In this document: positions 51,191 to 60,907 of the stretch, piece by piece
How the letters are laid out: each line of letters starts with the position of its first letter
How positions within the stretch are numbered: position 1 is the first letter of the stretch
Assembly (NCBI GenBank): GCA_002842285.1
Contig: PHCJ01000007.1
Span: 15,465 to 79,464, forward strand
Length of the DNA stretch: 64,000 nt
Source of the DNA: Betaproteobacteria bacterium HGW-Betaproteobacteria-22
GTDB taxonomy: Bacteria; Pseudomonadota; Gammaproteobacteria; Burkholderiales; Methylophilaceae
Reading direction: 5' to 3'
Notes under the pieces: model-generated
Told to the model about the DNA's origin: nothing
Databases searched by the model: none
Seen by the model: only the letters and a program-made list of their open reading frames with translations
Translations under genes and position numbers: made by a program

Positions 51191-51751
51191 TTGAGCAAGA
51201 TGGCAATCAGTGAGGCGTTAAATCAGCGCTTTAAAAATATCAAACTGCTGATTCTGGATGTGGACGGCGTGATGACCGATGGCGGCTTAACCATCGGTGA
51301 TGACGGTCAGGAGTATAAAACTTTTCATGCGCATGATGGTTTGGGCATGAAATTGCTGAAGGCCTCCGGTGTTTCCATGGCGATTATCACTGGCCGCACT
51401 TCAAACGTTGTAAAAAAACGTGCGGAGAGTACGGGTGTTGCACACTTTTATCAGGGTGCAGAAGATAAATTGGCGGCATTTCAGGATCTGATGCACTCCA
51501 GCGGTTTAACGCCATCGCAATGTGCATTTATGGGCGACGACGTGGTGGACTTGCCGCCAATGCTGCATTGTGGCTTGGCAATTGCCGTACCGGATTCGCC
51601 CGATCTATTATTAAAGCATGCGCATTACGTGACAAAAAAAGCGGGTGGCCGCGGTGCTGTGCGCGAGGTGTGTGAACTTATCATGCACGCACAAAATACC
51701 TGGGAAGCACAAATGGCACAATTTTTAACGCAGGCGAGCATTGCGAATTAA
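51191..51751 (+). CDS. kdsC: 3-deoxy-D-manno-octulosonate 8-phosphate phosphatase
   Basis: 186 residues, a small HAD phosphatase of the C0 type. The nucleophile motif is LLILDVDGVMTDGGL; motif II is IITGRTS; motif III/IV is AFMGDDVVDLPPM. It removes phosphate from KDO-8-P. The start is TTG at 51191, directly after the kdsD stop, with AAAGG upstream; an ATG at 51200 is possible. Confidence 0.96.
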   Translation: MSKMAISEALNQRFKNIKLLILDVDGVMTDGGLTIGDDGQEYKTFHAHDGLGMKLLKASGVSMAIITGRTSNVVKKRAESTGVAHFYQGAEDKLAAFQDLMHSSGLTPSQCAFMGDDVVDLPPMLHCGLAIAVPDSPDLLLKHAHYVTKKAGGRGAVREVCELIMHAQNTWEAQMAQFLTQASIAN

Positions 51752-51805
51752 GGTGCTGTTGTCTTGGAACGCTTAAATGAGCATGCAATACATCATGATT
51801 AGGTT

Positions 51806-52462
51806 ATGACAACGCAGTTTGGAGCTAGGTCAGCGATTTTCTTCCCACTGGCAGTGCTGGGGCTTTTGGCATTTGTCACGTTTTGGGTGGATAAGGCCGT
51901 TCAGCCGCAAGAGCCCAGGATTGACGGAAGTAGCCGCCATGATCCTGATTACATCATGCATAATTTTGAAACGACGCAAACAGATATCAATGGGGCGCTA
52001 CGCTACAAACTAGCGGCAGTAGAAATGAAGCACTATCCCGATGATGACAGTACAGACCTGGTGAAGCCGCGCTATACGCAATATGCCCTAGATAAACCTT
52101 ATACCAGGGTGGAGGGAGATGTGGGTCAGGTATCTTCAGACGGCGAGCAGGTTGATTTGCAAGGCAATGTAAAGGTAACTCGCCAGGCTTTTGCGGGCAA
52201 AGAGGAAATGACGGTTGAAACGGACTATCTTGAAATTCGCCCCAACGATGAATATGTGAGCACAGAGCGCCCTGTTGTGATTAAACAGGCACCAAAAACC
52301 GTGATTTATGCCACAGGCATGGTTTACGACAAAAAGAAACAGACTGTAACCTTGTTACACAAGGTGCGCGCGCATTATGAGCGGCCAGCTGCTGGAGCTA
52401 GGCCAACTAAAGCAAAAGTCAGTAACCGTAAAGTAAAAAAACCGCCTAATGGCAAACAATAA
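51806..52462 (+). CDS. lptC: LPS export protein LptC
   Basis: 218 residues. One N-terminal anchor (about 9-27, FFPLAVLGLLAFVTFWVD) precedes the LptC beta-jellyroll with PDYIMHNFETTQTDINGALRYKL-type opening and GNVKVTRQAFAGKEEMTVETDYL in the middle. The tail is basic and Pro/Lys-rich. LptC links the LptBFG transporter to LptA in lipopolysaccharide export. The order kdsD-kdsC-lptC-lptA-lptB supports the call. Confidence 0.93.
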   Translation: MTTQFGARSAIFFPLAVLGLLAFVTFWVDKAVQPQEPRIDGSSRHDPDYIMHNFETTQTDINGALRYKLAAVEMKHYPDDDSTDLVKPRYTQYALDKPYTRVEGDVGQVSSDGEQVDLQGNVKVTRQAFAGKEEMTVETDYLEIRPNDEYVSTERPVVIKQAPKTVIYATGMVYDKKKQTVTLLHKVRAHYERPAAGARPTKAKVSNRKVKKPPNGKQ

Positions 52463-52543
52463 GCCCGTTAGTTGCTGGCTGACGCGGCGGCAATTAAGTG
52501 AATTAAAGAGATAACCAGCGCAGTATGCGCATTTGGAGACGCT

Positions 52544-53215
52544 ATGAATAAGCAGCACCCAACTTTAACCATTGCTCGATTAATCAGCCTGGCGCTGGTT
52601 GGTTTTATGTGGTTTTCTTTTTCGAGTCAGGCATTGTCAGAGGCGGCTGATAGAGATAAGCCCATTGATTTGGAAGCCGATACTGTGACGGTGGATGATG
52701 CAAAACAGATCAGCACTTATAGTGGCAACGTGATTCTGACACAGGGCACCTTGCTGATCCGTGCGGATAAATTAATCGTGCGAGAAGATAAAGAAGGCTT
52801 TCAGCATAGCACTTCACTGGGCAACCCTACTACCTTTAGGCAAAAGCGTGAGGGCAAGAATGAGTACATGGAGGGCAGTGCGCAACGGATTGAATACGAT
52901 GGACGCATGGATAAAGTGCAGCTCTACACCAAAGCATGGGTGAAGCGGGGCGAAGATATAGTACATGGTGATTATATTATGTATGACGCAAATGCAGAGT
53001 ATGCAGAGGTCATCGGTGGCGGCTCGCAATCAAGTACGCCAGGGAGTGCCGGGGGGCGTGTGCGCGCCATTATTCAGCCCAAGAATAAAAAACCATCTGA
53101 GCCTGTCAGGCCTGACACTTCAGTTGAGCCCGCCAAGCCAATACCGTCGACAGGTGGTATTCCTGCCGTAAAAGATATGCGATTTACCCGTAGCCTTGAA
53201 GTAGGCAAGCCCTAA
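52544..53215 (+). CDS. lptA: Periplasmic LPS transport protein LptA
   Basis: 223 residues. A signal peptide (to about 35, FSFSSQALSEAAD) precedes the LptA/OstA repeat fold: PIDLEADTVTVDDAKQISTY, GNVILTQGTLLIRADKL and MEGSAQRIEYDG. The last 50 residues are Pro/Lys-rich and longer than in E. coli. It bridges inner and outer membranes for lipopolysaccharide. Confidence 0.94.
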   Translation: MNKQHPTLTIARLISLALVGFMWFSFSSQALSEAADRDKPIDLEADTVTVDDAKQISTYSGNVILTQGTLLIRADKLIVREDKEGFQHSTSLGNPTTFRQKREGKNEYMEGSAQRIEYDGRMDKVQLYTKAWVKRGEDIVHGDYIMYDANAEYAEVIGGGSQSSTPGSAGGRVRAIIQPKNKKPSEPVRPDTSVEPAKPIPSTGGIPAVKDMRFTRSLEVGKP

Positions 53216-53243
53216 ACACAAAAAATAATGAGGGTGAGATGTG

Positions 53244-53966
53244 ATGAGTGAACTGGTGGTAAAAGGGTTACGTAAAGCTTACAAGGCGCGTACGGTCGTG
53301 CAGGACATTGCCTTGACGATTAAAAGCGGTGAAGTCATAGGTTTGCTGGGTCCCAATGGCGCAGGTAAAACGACCAGTTTTTACATGATGGTCGGCCTCG
53401 TCCCCCTTGATGCAGGCAGTATTGTGTTGGATGGGCAGGATTTAAGCCATCTACCGATCCATATGCGTGCAAGAATGGGCTTGTCTTATTTGCCGCAAGA
53501 GCCGTCAATTTTCCGTAAATTAACGGTGTCAGAGAATATTTTGGCCATATTGCAGTTACAGGAAATGTCAGAAGAAGCGATGGAAGAGAGGCTGGAGGCG
53601 TTGCTGGAAGACCTGCACATTGCGCATATTCGTGACAGTGCGGCGGTGAGTCTGTCCGGGGGCGAGCGTCGCCGCGTAGAAATCGCGCGCTGCTTGGCCT
53701 CCAACCCCAGCTTTATCTTGCTGGATGAGCCATTCGCAGGTATAGACCCGATAGCGGTGATTGATATTCAGCAGATTATCCGTTTTTTAAGTGCGCGTAA
53801 TATTGGTGTTTTGATTACAGATCACAATGTGCGCGAGACCTTGGGTATCTGTGATCGCGCGTATATTGTGAATCAGGGGCATGTGTTCGCCTCCGGTGCG
53901 CCAAGTGAGATTGTCGCCGACACGCGCGTAAGAGAAGTTTACCTCGGTAAAGATTTCAGGCTATGA
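53244..53966 (+). CDS. lptB: LPS export ABC transporter ATPase LptB
   Basis: 240 residues from the ATG at 53244 with GAGGGTGAG upstream. It has Walker [18 protein letters not shown], signature [15 protein letters not shown], Walker [14 protein letters not shown] and the LptB-typical [10 protein letters not shown]. It powers lipopolysaccharide extraction. Its stop overlaps the rpoN start by four bases. Confidence 0.97.
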   Translation: MSELVVKGLRKAYKARTVVQDIALTIKSGEVIGLLGPNGAGKTTSFYMMVGLVPLDAGSIVLDGQDLSHLPIHMRARMGLSYLPQEPSIFRKLTVSENILAILQLQEMSEEAMEERLEALLEDLHIAHIRDSAAVSLSGGERRRVEIARCLASNPSFILLDEPFAGIDPIAVIDIQQIIRFLSARNIGVLITDHNVRETLGICDRAYIVNQGHVFASGAPSEIVADTRVREVYLGKDFRL

Positions 53967-55534
53967 AACAGGGTTTACACCTTAAATTTTCGCAGAACCT
54001 CTCGCTTACACCGCAGTTGCAACAAGCGATTAGGCTGTTGCAACTTTCTACATTAGAGTTGAATCAGGAAATCGACGTGCTCATGCAAACCAATCCCTTG
54101 CTGGAAAGAGGTGAAGAGGGCGAGGATGAGTATGGCAATGATGTCGATTCAGCAGATGCGGTGCGGGAAACGCCAGAAGGCAATTTAGCGTCCTCGCCGC
54201 AAGATAATATTTCGATGCTGCCTGTTGAAAACGACAGCAGTGCTGATTTCTATGACGCTGATCTAGCTGTGCCGGATACTGTTTCAGCCATGGATTTAGC
54301 GGGGCCTGAAGTAAAGAGTGCGGATTACTCAGAAACTTACTCAGCTGAATTCGGTGATGAGTTTGATGAGTTCTCAAATGGCAGCCGCTGGGATGAAAAT
54401 GCAGCTCCTGCGGATGATGATAGTGATTTTAAGCCGCAGGAAACCCTGCAACTGACGTTACGTGAGCATTTGCTTTCACAGTTAAAGCTGATGCCGTTAT
54501 CTGAGCGCGACCAGTTACTGGCTTTGTTGTTGGTGGATAGCATTAACGAAGATGGTTATTTGGAACTATCGCTAGAAGAAATTCTGGAACAGATACCTGC
54601 AGAACTGGATGTCGATGTGCTTGAACTGCAAACAGCACTTCGGCATATTCATCATCTGGATCCCGCAGGGGTTGGCGCACGTAATTTGAGTGAGTGTCTG
54701 CAGTTGCAGCTGCAGCTATTGCCCAAAACAACAGGCTATTTGGATAAGGCCGGCTTGCTGGTAAAGCAGTATTTGCCTTTGCTTGCCGGCAGGGATTTCG
54801 TGAGGTTGCGCAAAGAACTCTCATGTGACGAAGCGACCTTGAAGCATGTACAACAGTTAATTACCAGCCTAAATCCGCGTCCCGGTAGCGCATTCAGTCA
54901 GATTGGCTCTGAGCACTATATCCAGCATGAAGTTATCGTTAAAAAAACAAAAGGTATCTGGATTGCGAGCTTAAACGAGAGTGTGATTCCCAAGCTCAAA
55001 ATCAATCAGCTTTATGCGGGTATTTTAAAGCGCAATAGAGACAGCTCCAGCCAGTATCTGCAAAGTCAGATGCAGGAAGCCAAATGGATGATTAAAAATA
55101 TTCAACAGCGTTTTTCTACCATACTGCGTGTGTCGCAGGCCATTGTAGATAGGCAGCGTAATTTTCTCGAATACGGTGAGGTTGCGATGCGGCCTTTGGT
55201 ATTGCGGGAAATTGCGGATGAACTTGACTTGCATGAATCGACTATTTCTCGAGTCACCAGCAATAAATACATGCTCACGCCACGCGGCATGTTTGAGCTT
55301 AAATATTTTTTTGGCAGCTCTGTGGCAACCGATACGGGAGGCACCTGTTCCGCAACGGCTATCCGCGCATTGATTAAGCAGTTGGTGGATCAGGAAAATC
55401 CCAAGAAACCCTATTCTGACAATCAGATTACCGATTTGCTGGCCAAACAGGGCATTGTCGTGGCGCGGCGCACCATTGCCAAATATCGCGAATCACTCAA
55501 TATTGCCCCGGCCAGCCTGCGAAAATCGCTATAA
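53963..55534 (+). CDS. rpoN: RNA polymerase sigma-54 factor
   Basis: 523 residues. Region I (about 1-48) is the Gln/Leu-rich [21 protein letters not shown] segment; a long acidic region II follows (about 50-160); the core-binding domain and helix-turn-helix lie at about 160-450; the RpoN box [12 protein letters not shown] is near 500. It directs polymerase to -24/-12 promoters that need activators such as NtrC, whose gene and targets are in this same window. It overlaps lptB by four bases. Confidence 0.98.
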   Translation: MKQGLHLKFSQNLSLTPQLQQAIRLLQLSTLELNQEIDVLMQTNPLLERGEEGEDEYGNDVDSADAVRETPEGNLASSPQDNISMLPVENDSSADFYDADLAVPDTVSAMDLAGPEVKSADYSETYSAEFGDEFDEFSNGSRWDENAAPADDDSDFKPQETLQLTLREHLLSQLKLMPLSERDQLLALLLVDSINEDGYLELSLEEILEQIPAELDVDVLELQTALRHIHHLDPAGVGARNLSECLQLQLQLLPKTTGYLDKAGLLVKQYLPLLAGRDFVRLRKELSCDEATLKHVQQLITSLNPRPGSAFSQIGSEHYIQHEVIVKKTKGIWIASLNESVIPKLKINQLYAGILKRNRDSSSQYLQSQMQEAKWMIKNIQQRFSTILRVSQAIVDRQRNFLEYGEVAMRPLVLREIADELDLHESTISRVTSNKYMLTPRGMFELKYFFGSSVATDTGGTCSATAIRALIKQLVDQENPKKPYSDNQITDLLAKQGIVVARRTIAKYRESLNIAPASLRKSL

Positions 55535-55682
55535 CACTTCGATTTAAATCAGGCGCAAAAAAATTCTTTTATTCAATACCACAGAAGGTTTGAAAAGTTG
55601 TAAACTGAAACTGTTCCAGCGCTTTTCTTCAAATCATCAAACCAGGTTGAATGGCGTGGAATTTTTTCAAAAGGAGCAAGTC

Positions 55683-56009
55683 ATGAATTTACAATTAACA
55701 GGTCACCATTTAGAAATTACACCCGCTTTGCGTGAGTACGTAGTAAGCAAATTAGGTAAAATCAGCAATCACTTTGATCATGTGATCGATGTCAAAGTGA
55801 CAATGAGTGTTGAGAAGCTTGCCCAAAAGGTTGAAGCCACACTCCATGTGCCTGGTAATGATCTACACGCTGCATGTCAGGATGAGAATATGTACAGTGC
55901 GATTGATATGTTGACAGATAAACTTGATCGTCAGGTTGTCAAACATAAAGAGAAGCATGCCGACCATCACAAGGCCAATGGTGGTGTAAAGCACCAGCAG
56001 CTTGATTAA
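55683..56009 (+). CDS. hpf: Ribosome hibernation promoting factor, short form
   Basis: 108 residues from the ATG at 55683 (MNLQLTGHHLEITPALREYV) with AAGGAG upstream. A longer frame to 55590 is unconserved. It has the short HPF/YfiA fold with the conserved FDHVIDVKVTMSVEKLAQKVEATL and DMYSAIDMLTDKLDRQV-like segment. It dimerises or idles ribosomes in stationary phase. It follows rpoN as in many proteobacteria; no ptsN lies between it and hprK. Confidence 0.95.
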   Translation: MNLQLTGHHLEITPALREYVVSKLGKISNHFDHVIDVKVTMSVEKLAQKVEATLHVPGNDLHAACQDENMYSAIDMLTDKLDRQVVKHKEKHADHHKANGGVKHQQLD

Positions 56010-56044
56010 GTCTTCAACTTATCAGTAATATTGATTCATCATAT

Positions 56045-56986
56045 ATGGCTCAAATCAACGTCGCTGAGCTATTTCAACAAACCCGCCGTAAACTCAAATT
56101 AACTTGGGTAGCTGGATTAAACGGCGGGTCCAACACCCTCACTAGCGATACTGTCACAAAACCATCTTTAGCACTGGTTGGGCACCTTAATTTTGTGCAT
56201 CCTAACCGCGTACAGGTGTTAGGCTGTGCTGAGATGGACTATCTGCACAGCTTGTCTGCCAATGAAATCGCGCATGCGATTGATAATCTTTACTCCACAG
56301 ATTTGGCCGCGGTCGTCGTGGCAAACAACGAAAAAGTCCCAGATGCCTTGATTTTGGCCGCGAACGCTCGATCAACGCCTTTGTTCACCAGTTCACTGCA
56401 TAGCCCTGAATTGATGGATATATTAAGTCACTTTCTCGCGCAGGCCTTGGCTGAATCAACCAGTGTGCATGGTGTGTTTATGGAGGTGCAGGGTTTTGGA
56501 GTGCTCATTAAGGGCGTGGCGGCCATCGGTAAAAGTGAGTTGGCGCTAGAGCTGATTACACGTGGACATCGCTTGATTGCGGACGACATTGTTGATTTTT
56601 TTCGTATTTCGCCAGAGCGTATCGAAGGACGCTGTCCCGACCTGTTACAGGATTTTTTAGAAGTGCGGGGCTTGGGTATACTCAATATTCGCGAATTATT
56701 TGGCGATAATGCCGTGAAACCTACCAAGCCACTTGATTTGATTGTTCAGCTTGAGGATTTAGATATCCATGCATTGCAGACCTTGAACCGTCTGGAAATA
56801 AAAACGCAACATGAAGATGTTCTTGGTCAGGCGATTACCAAAGTACATATTCCAATTGCGGCCGGGCGCAATATTGCGGTACTGGTTGAGGTGGCTGTGC
56901 GCAACCACATTTTATTACTTCGCGGCGTGAATGCAACCAAACAGCTTATGCAGCGTCAGCAGCGCGCAATGAGAAAACAAAAGTAG
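56045..56986 (+). CDS. hprK: HPr kinase/phosphorylase
   Basis: 313 residues. The N-terminal domain spans 1-130. The C-terminal kinase domain has Walker A GVAAIGKSELALELI, the catalytic IADDIVDFF and the HPrK signature EVRGLGILNIRELFG. It phosphorylates or dephosphorylates a serine of HPr, whose gene is about 1.4 kb downstream and keeps that serine. Confidence 0.96.
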   Translation: MAQINVAELFQQTRRKLKLTWVAGLNGGSNTLTSDTVTKPSLALVGHLNFVHPNRVQVLGCAEMDYLHSLSANEIAHAIDNLYSTDLAAVVVANNEKVPDALILAANARSTPLFTSSLHSPELMDILSHFLAQALAESTSVHGVFMEVQGFGVLIKGVAAIGKSELALELITRGHRLIADDIVDFFRISPERIEGRCPDLLQDFLEVRGLGILNIRELFGDNAVKPTKPLDLIVQLEDLDIHALQTLNRLEIKTQHEDVLGQAITKVHIPIAAGRNIAVLVEVAVRNHILLLRGVNATKQLMQRQQRAMRKQK

Positions 56987-57008
56987 CAGGCTAGATTGAG
57001 TAGATAAC

Positions 57009-57845
57009 GTGAAGCAACTTATTATAGTAACGGGACTTTCAGGATCAGGTAAGAGCATCGCCCTGCGTGCGCTGGAGGACAGCGGCTACTATTGCATTGA
57101 TAATTTACCCGCCACCATGCTGCCCAACATCTCGGCACATTTAAATACAGACGAGCATGACTGTGTTGCTATCAGTATTGATAGCCGTAGCGCCGCCATA
57201 GAAACGCTGCCCGCACATATTGCACAACTCAAGGCGCACAATATTGATACCCAGGTGTTATTCCTGGAGTCCAATGTAGAAACCTTGGTCAAGCGGTTTA
57301 GTGAAACGCGTCGCAAGCATCCGTTGAGCAGGGGTTCTGCAACATTGGCTGAGAGTATCGCTTTGGAACGGGATATGCTGAGCAGTTTGGGTGACTTGGG
57401 GCATGTGATCGACACGAGTTTTTTGAGCGCCAATACTTTACGTGGCTGGGTGAAAGATATCGTGGCAATCGAACATACCGGCCTTACTTTATTGTTTACC
57501 TCTTTTGGGTTTAAATACGGCATTCCACTCGATGCCGATTTTGTGTTTGATGTGCGTTGCTTGCCAAACCCGCATTATGATCCTGTGTTACGTGAATTGA
57601 CCGGGCTGGACGCAAAAGTCGGCACGTTTTTAGCAGATCACGAAGTGGTGAAAGAGATGCTCAAAGATATCACCGCTTATTTGGAGAAATGGCTGCCTTG
57701 TTTTGTGCTGGATAATCGCAGTTATCTAACAGTTGCCATAGGTTGCACCGGTGGCCAGCATCGCTCCGTTTATATGGTGGAACAGCTCAGGCAACGCTTT
57801 AAAGGTACGCAAAAAGTACTGGCGCGCCATCGGCAGCTAAAGTAA
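57009..57845 (+). CDS. rapZ: RNase adapter / nucleotide-binding protein RapZ
   Basis: 278 residues. The N-terminal P-loop is [16 protein letters not shown], followed by GYYCIDNLPATMLP. The C-terminal domain has FKYGIPLDADFVFDVR and CTGGQHRSVYMVEQL. In E. coli RapZ guides RNase E to small RNAs in glucosamine control; here the role is inferred by homology. The start is GTG at 57009. It lies between hprK and the PTS genes. Confidence 0.95.
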   Translation: MKQLIIVTGLSGSGKSIALRALEDSGYYCIDNLPATMLPNISAHLNTDEHDCVAISIDSRSAAIETLPAHIAQLKAHNIDTQVLFLESNVETLVKRFSETRRKHPLSRGSATLAESIALERDMLSSLGDLGHVIDTSFLSANTLRGWVKDIVAIEHTGLTLLFTSFGFKYGIPLDADFVFDVRCLPNPHYDPVLRELTGLDAKVGTFLADHEVVKEMLKDITAYLEKWLPCFVLDNRSYLTVAIGCTGGQHRSVYMVEQLRQRFKGTQKVLARHRQLK

Positions 57846-57864
57846 GGACTAGGGTTTATTTATC

Positions 57865-58272
57865 ATGATAGGCATTTTAATCGTAACGCATGGCGCACTG
57901 GGTGCAAGCTTGATTGCGTGTGCAACCCATTTTTTTGGCAGTGCGCCGGAGCAGGTCATGACGCTTTCGGTAGGAAGTCAGGACGCGCCAAGGGATTTAA
58001 TATCGGATGCACTGCGAATGATTGCAGCGCTTGATACGGGTAGCGGTGTGCTGGTGTTGTCAGATATGTATGGTGCCACTCCTTCGAACTTGGTGGCAGA
58101 ATTATTACAACCCGGCCAAGTAGAGGCGGTGGCGGGGTTGAATCTGCCTATGCTGGTTCGTGCGCTTACCTACCGTGAGCGGTCATTGGCAGAGGTTGTG
58201 GATAAAGCCTTAAGTGGCGGGCGTGAAGGTGTGGTGTCGTTTAATAGTGAACATTGTGAGCGCTATATGTAA
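57865..58272 (+). CDS. PTS EIIA component, mannose family
   Basis: 135 residues. The phospho-histidine is His9 in ILIVTHGALGASLI; SDMYGATPSNL and AGLNLPMLVRAL are typical of EIIA-Man. No EIIB, EIIC or EIID is nearby, so it probably takes phosphate from HPr for regulation rather than sugar uptake. It is 20 bases downstream of rapZ. Confidence 0.92.
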   Translation: MIGILIVTHGALGASLIACATHFFGSAPEQVMTLSVGSQDAPRDLISDALRMIAALDTGSGVLVLSDMYGATPSNLVAELLQPGQVEAVAGLNLPMLVRALTYRERSLAEVVDKALSGGREGVVSFNSEHCERYM

Positions 58273-58357
58273 TGTACCAGCCAGATGGAAATAGATAACG
58301 AAGTGAAATCAATGCCTGACGAGGCGCTTTAAAGTTAAAAACAATTAGGTAACCTCA

Positions 58358-58627
58358 ATGATTAGTAAAGAGATAGAAATTATCAATAAGCTGGGCTTGC
58401 ATGCGCGGGCATCCACCAAACTGACACAAACTGCAGGCAAGTTTGCAAGTGAAGTGTGGATTGCGCGTAACGGCCGGCGAGTCAATGCAAAAAGCATTAT
58501 GGGCGTCATGATGTTGGCTGCGGCACAAGGTGCTGTTGTTACCCTGGAGGCGAGTGGCGCTGATGAAGCTGATGCGATTAAAGCGCTGGCGGCGTTAATT
58601 GAAAATCGCTTTGGTGAAGGTGAATGA
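58358..58627 (+). CDS. ptsH: Phosphocarrier protein HPr
   Basis: 89 residues. The active histidine is in NKLGLHARASTKL and the regulatory serine in NAKSIMGVMML, the site for HprK. It carries phosphate from EI to EIIA. It overlaps ptsI by four bases (ATGA). Confidence 0.96.
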   Translation: MISKEIEIINKLGLHARASTKLTQTAGKFASEVWIARNGRRVNAKSIMGVMMLAAAQGAVVTLEASGADEADAIKALAALIENRFGEGE

Positions 58628-60390
58628 CGCATTCGATTGCCCCTGGTTTCAGTCTGCATGGCGTCGGCGTTTCCAGCGGCATCGCGATTGGGCATGCTCA
58701 CCTGGTTTCGCATGCACTGCTGGAGGTGGTGCATTATCAGTTGCCCGCACACCTTATTGAAGATGAAATTAAACGGTTTGAAGCAGCAGTTGCACATGTG
58801 CGCAATGATCTGGAGCAGGTAAGTAGCAATCTACGCAAAACAGCACCCGCCGAATTAAATGCATTTATAGGTACGCATTTGATGATGCTGGCAGACAAGA
58901 CACTTTCAGAAGTGCCTAAGGAAATTATCCAAAATGAGCGCTGTAATGCCGAGTGGGCGATCAAGCTGCAAATGGATGATATTGTTGAGCAGTTTGAACA
59001 CATCGAAGACCCTTATCTGCGTGAGCGCAAGCAGGACGTAGTACAGGTTGTGGAGCGCGTCATCAAGGCATTGCTCGGACACCAGAATCAGTTAAGCGTG
59101 GAGCAGCAGAATAACGCGCTGAGTCAGGAGCGTAAACTGATATTAGTCGCACATGACATTTCGCCTGCGGATGCAATTCAGTTTAAACAGCACCAGTTTG
59201 CGGCGTTTATCACCGATATAGGCGGTGCAACATCACACACGGCCATTTTGGCGCGCAGTTTAAACATTCCTTCTATCGTCGCGCTACAGCGTGCGCGTGA
59301 TTTAATCAATGATGGTGAATTGATTATTGTTGATGGGGACGCTGGTGTGGTGGTGGTTAACCCCTCCAAAGAGGTGTTGGCCGAATACAGGTTAAGGCAA
59401 GATCAGTGGGAGTTGGAGCAGCAAAAGCTTCAGCGCATTAAAAGCACGCGCGCCGTGACGATTGATGGTGCAAAAATAGCGTTATTTGCCAACATTGAAG
59501 TGCCGGAAGATGTCGACGCAGTCAGGGATTCGGGGGCGGCGGGTATCGGCCTATATCGCACCGAATTTTTATTCATGAATCGGCATCCGATGCCGGATGA
59601 AGAAGAGCAGTTTTTGGCTTATCGCGCCGTGGCGCAGGCGATGAAGGGTGCACCCGTCGTCATTCGCACGCTGGATTTAGGTGCAGATAAGCAAACCGGC
59701 GTCGAAACGATCGTAAATGCAGCCAATCCCGCATTGGGTTTGCGCGCCATTCGCCTGTGTTTGTCTGAGCCGCAAATGTTTCATACGCAATTGCGCGCTA
59801 TTTTGCGTGCATCGCATTATGGGCAAGTGAAAATTCTAATCCCCATGCTATGTACCTTGGCAGAGTTAAGGCAAACCAAGTTGCTGCTGGAGCGTGCCAA
59901 GCAAAGCCTGCGTGCAGAAAATACACCATTTGATGAGGCTATCGCGATTGGGGGGATGATTGAGATTCCTGCGGCTGCCATCAATGCAGAGGCTTTTGCC
60001 AGCGAGCTGGATTTTCTTTCAGTGGGTACCAATGATTTAATACAGTATACTCTGGCCATAGACCGCACCGACGACACCGTGGCGCATCTTTACAACCCCT
60101 TGCATCCCGCAGTGTTGAAATTGATAGAGATATCAATTAAAGCGGGCGTAAAATATGACAAGCCGGTTTCGGTGTGTGGCGAAATGGCGGGTGATGCTAA
60201 ATATACAAAATTATTGTTAGGCTTGGGGTTGCGGCAGTTTTCCATGCATCCATCGCATGTGCTGGGCGTTAAACAGCAAATTTTGCATAGCCAGATCAGT
60301 GCGTTAAAAGTGCAGGTGCGCAAGATACTCAATCTAACAGATATAGAAAAAATTGAACTAGCAACCAGAAAATTCAATCAGATGCATTAG
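58624..60390 (+). CDS. ptsI: PTS enzyme I (phosphoenolpyruvate-protein phosphotransferase)
   Basis: 588 residues, normal EI length. The phospho-histidine is in GGATSHTAILARS near residue 200. The C-terminal PEP-binding barrel has GIGLYRTEFLFMNR, LRAIRLCLSEP, FLSVGTNDLIQYTLAIDR and the catalytic cysteine in SVCGEMAGD. It starts the phosphorelay EI to HPr to EIIA. Confidence 0.97.
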   Translation: MTHSIAPGFSLHGVGVSSGIAIGHAHLVSHALLEVVHYQLPAHLIEDEIKRFEAAVAHVRNDLEQVSSNLRKTAPAELNAFIGTHLMMLADKTLSEVPKEIIQNERCNAEWAIKLQMDDIVEQFEHIEDPYLRERKQDVVQVVERVIKALLGHQNQLSVEQQNNALSQERKLILVAHDISPADAIQFKQHQFAAFITDIGGATSHTAILARSLNIPSIVALQRARDLINDGELIIVDGDAGVVVVNPSKEVLAEYRLRQDQWELEQQKLQRIKSTRAVTIDGAKIALFANIEVPEDVDAVRDSGAAGIGLYRTEFLFMNRHPMPDEEEQFLAYRAVAQAMKGAPVVIRTLDLGADKQTGVETIVNAANPALGLRAIRLCLSEPQMFHTQLRAILRASHYGQVKILIPMLCTLAELRQTKLLLERAKQSLRAENTPFDEAIAIGGMIEIPAAAINAEAFASELDFLSVGTNDLIQYTLAIDRTDDTVAHLYNPLHPAVLKLIEISIKAGVKYDKPVSVCGEMAGDAKYTKLLLGLGLRQFSMHPSHVLGVKQQILHSQISALKVQVRKILNLTDIEKIELATRKFNQMH

Positions 60391-60483
60391 AGAAAGCACA
60401 GAATAAACTGTCAGGTGAATGAGTCTGCGCCGCAGCACAGCGCGCGCTGGCAATTATTCTGCATTTCTCAAGAAAGGTTTAAT

Positions 60484-60840
60484 ATGCCCCAAGAGATTAT
60501 CGTGTCCAATCATAACACCCCCAGCAATGATGACAAGAATATTGCCACCATCACGCACTTGAGTGGCATTTTATTTTCTTTTATTCCTTCATTAATTGTC
60601 TGGCTGCTTAAAAAAGACGACAACGCCTATTTGTCCGCACAGGCGAAAGAGGCGCTTAACTTTCAGATTACGATATTGTTGGCACAATTTGTGGCAATGG
60701 TGCTGCTGGTGATTTTAGTGGGTTTTTTATTGCTGGCAATTGTCTGGATACTCAATATCGTGTTATGTATCATTGCGGCCATATCCACGAGCAAGGGGGA
60801 GATATACCGATATCCGTTCACGCTGCGCTTGATCAGCTAA
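60484..60840 (+). CDS. DUF4870 small membrane protein
   Basis: 118 residues from the ATG at 60484, which has AAAGG 6 bases upstream. After a polar N-terminus it has NIATITHLSGILFSFIPSLIVWLLKKDD, with the conserved AKEALNFQI between helices, and about three membrane spans. The DUF4870/Tic20-like family has no settled function. A short stem AGCCG/CGGCT lies directly after its stop (60850-60865) and may be a weak terminator. Confidence 0.88.
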   Translation: MPQEIIVSNHNTPSNDDKNIATITHLSGILFSFIPSLIVWLLKKDDNAYLSAQAKEALNFQITILLAQFVAMVLLVILVGFLLLAIVWILNIVLCIIAAISTSKGEIYRYPFTLRLIS

Positions 60841-60907
60841 CATGCATAAGAGCCGGTTTGTCGGCTTCTCAATTAATCGCTACGACTACACAGAAAGTAT
60901 TACCACA

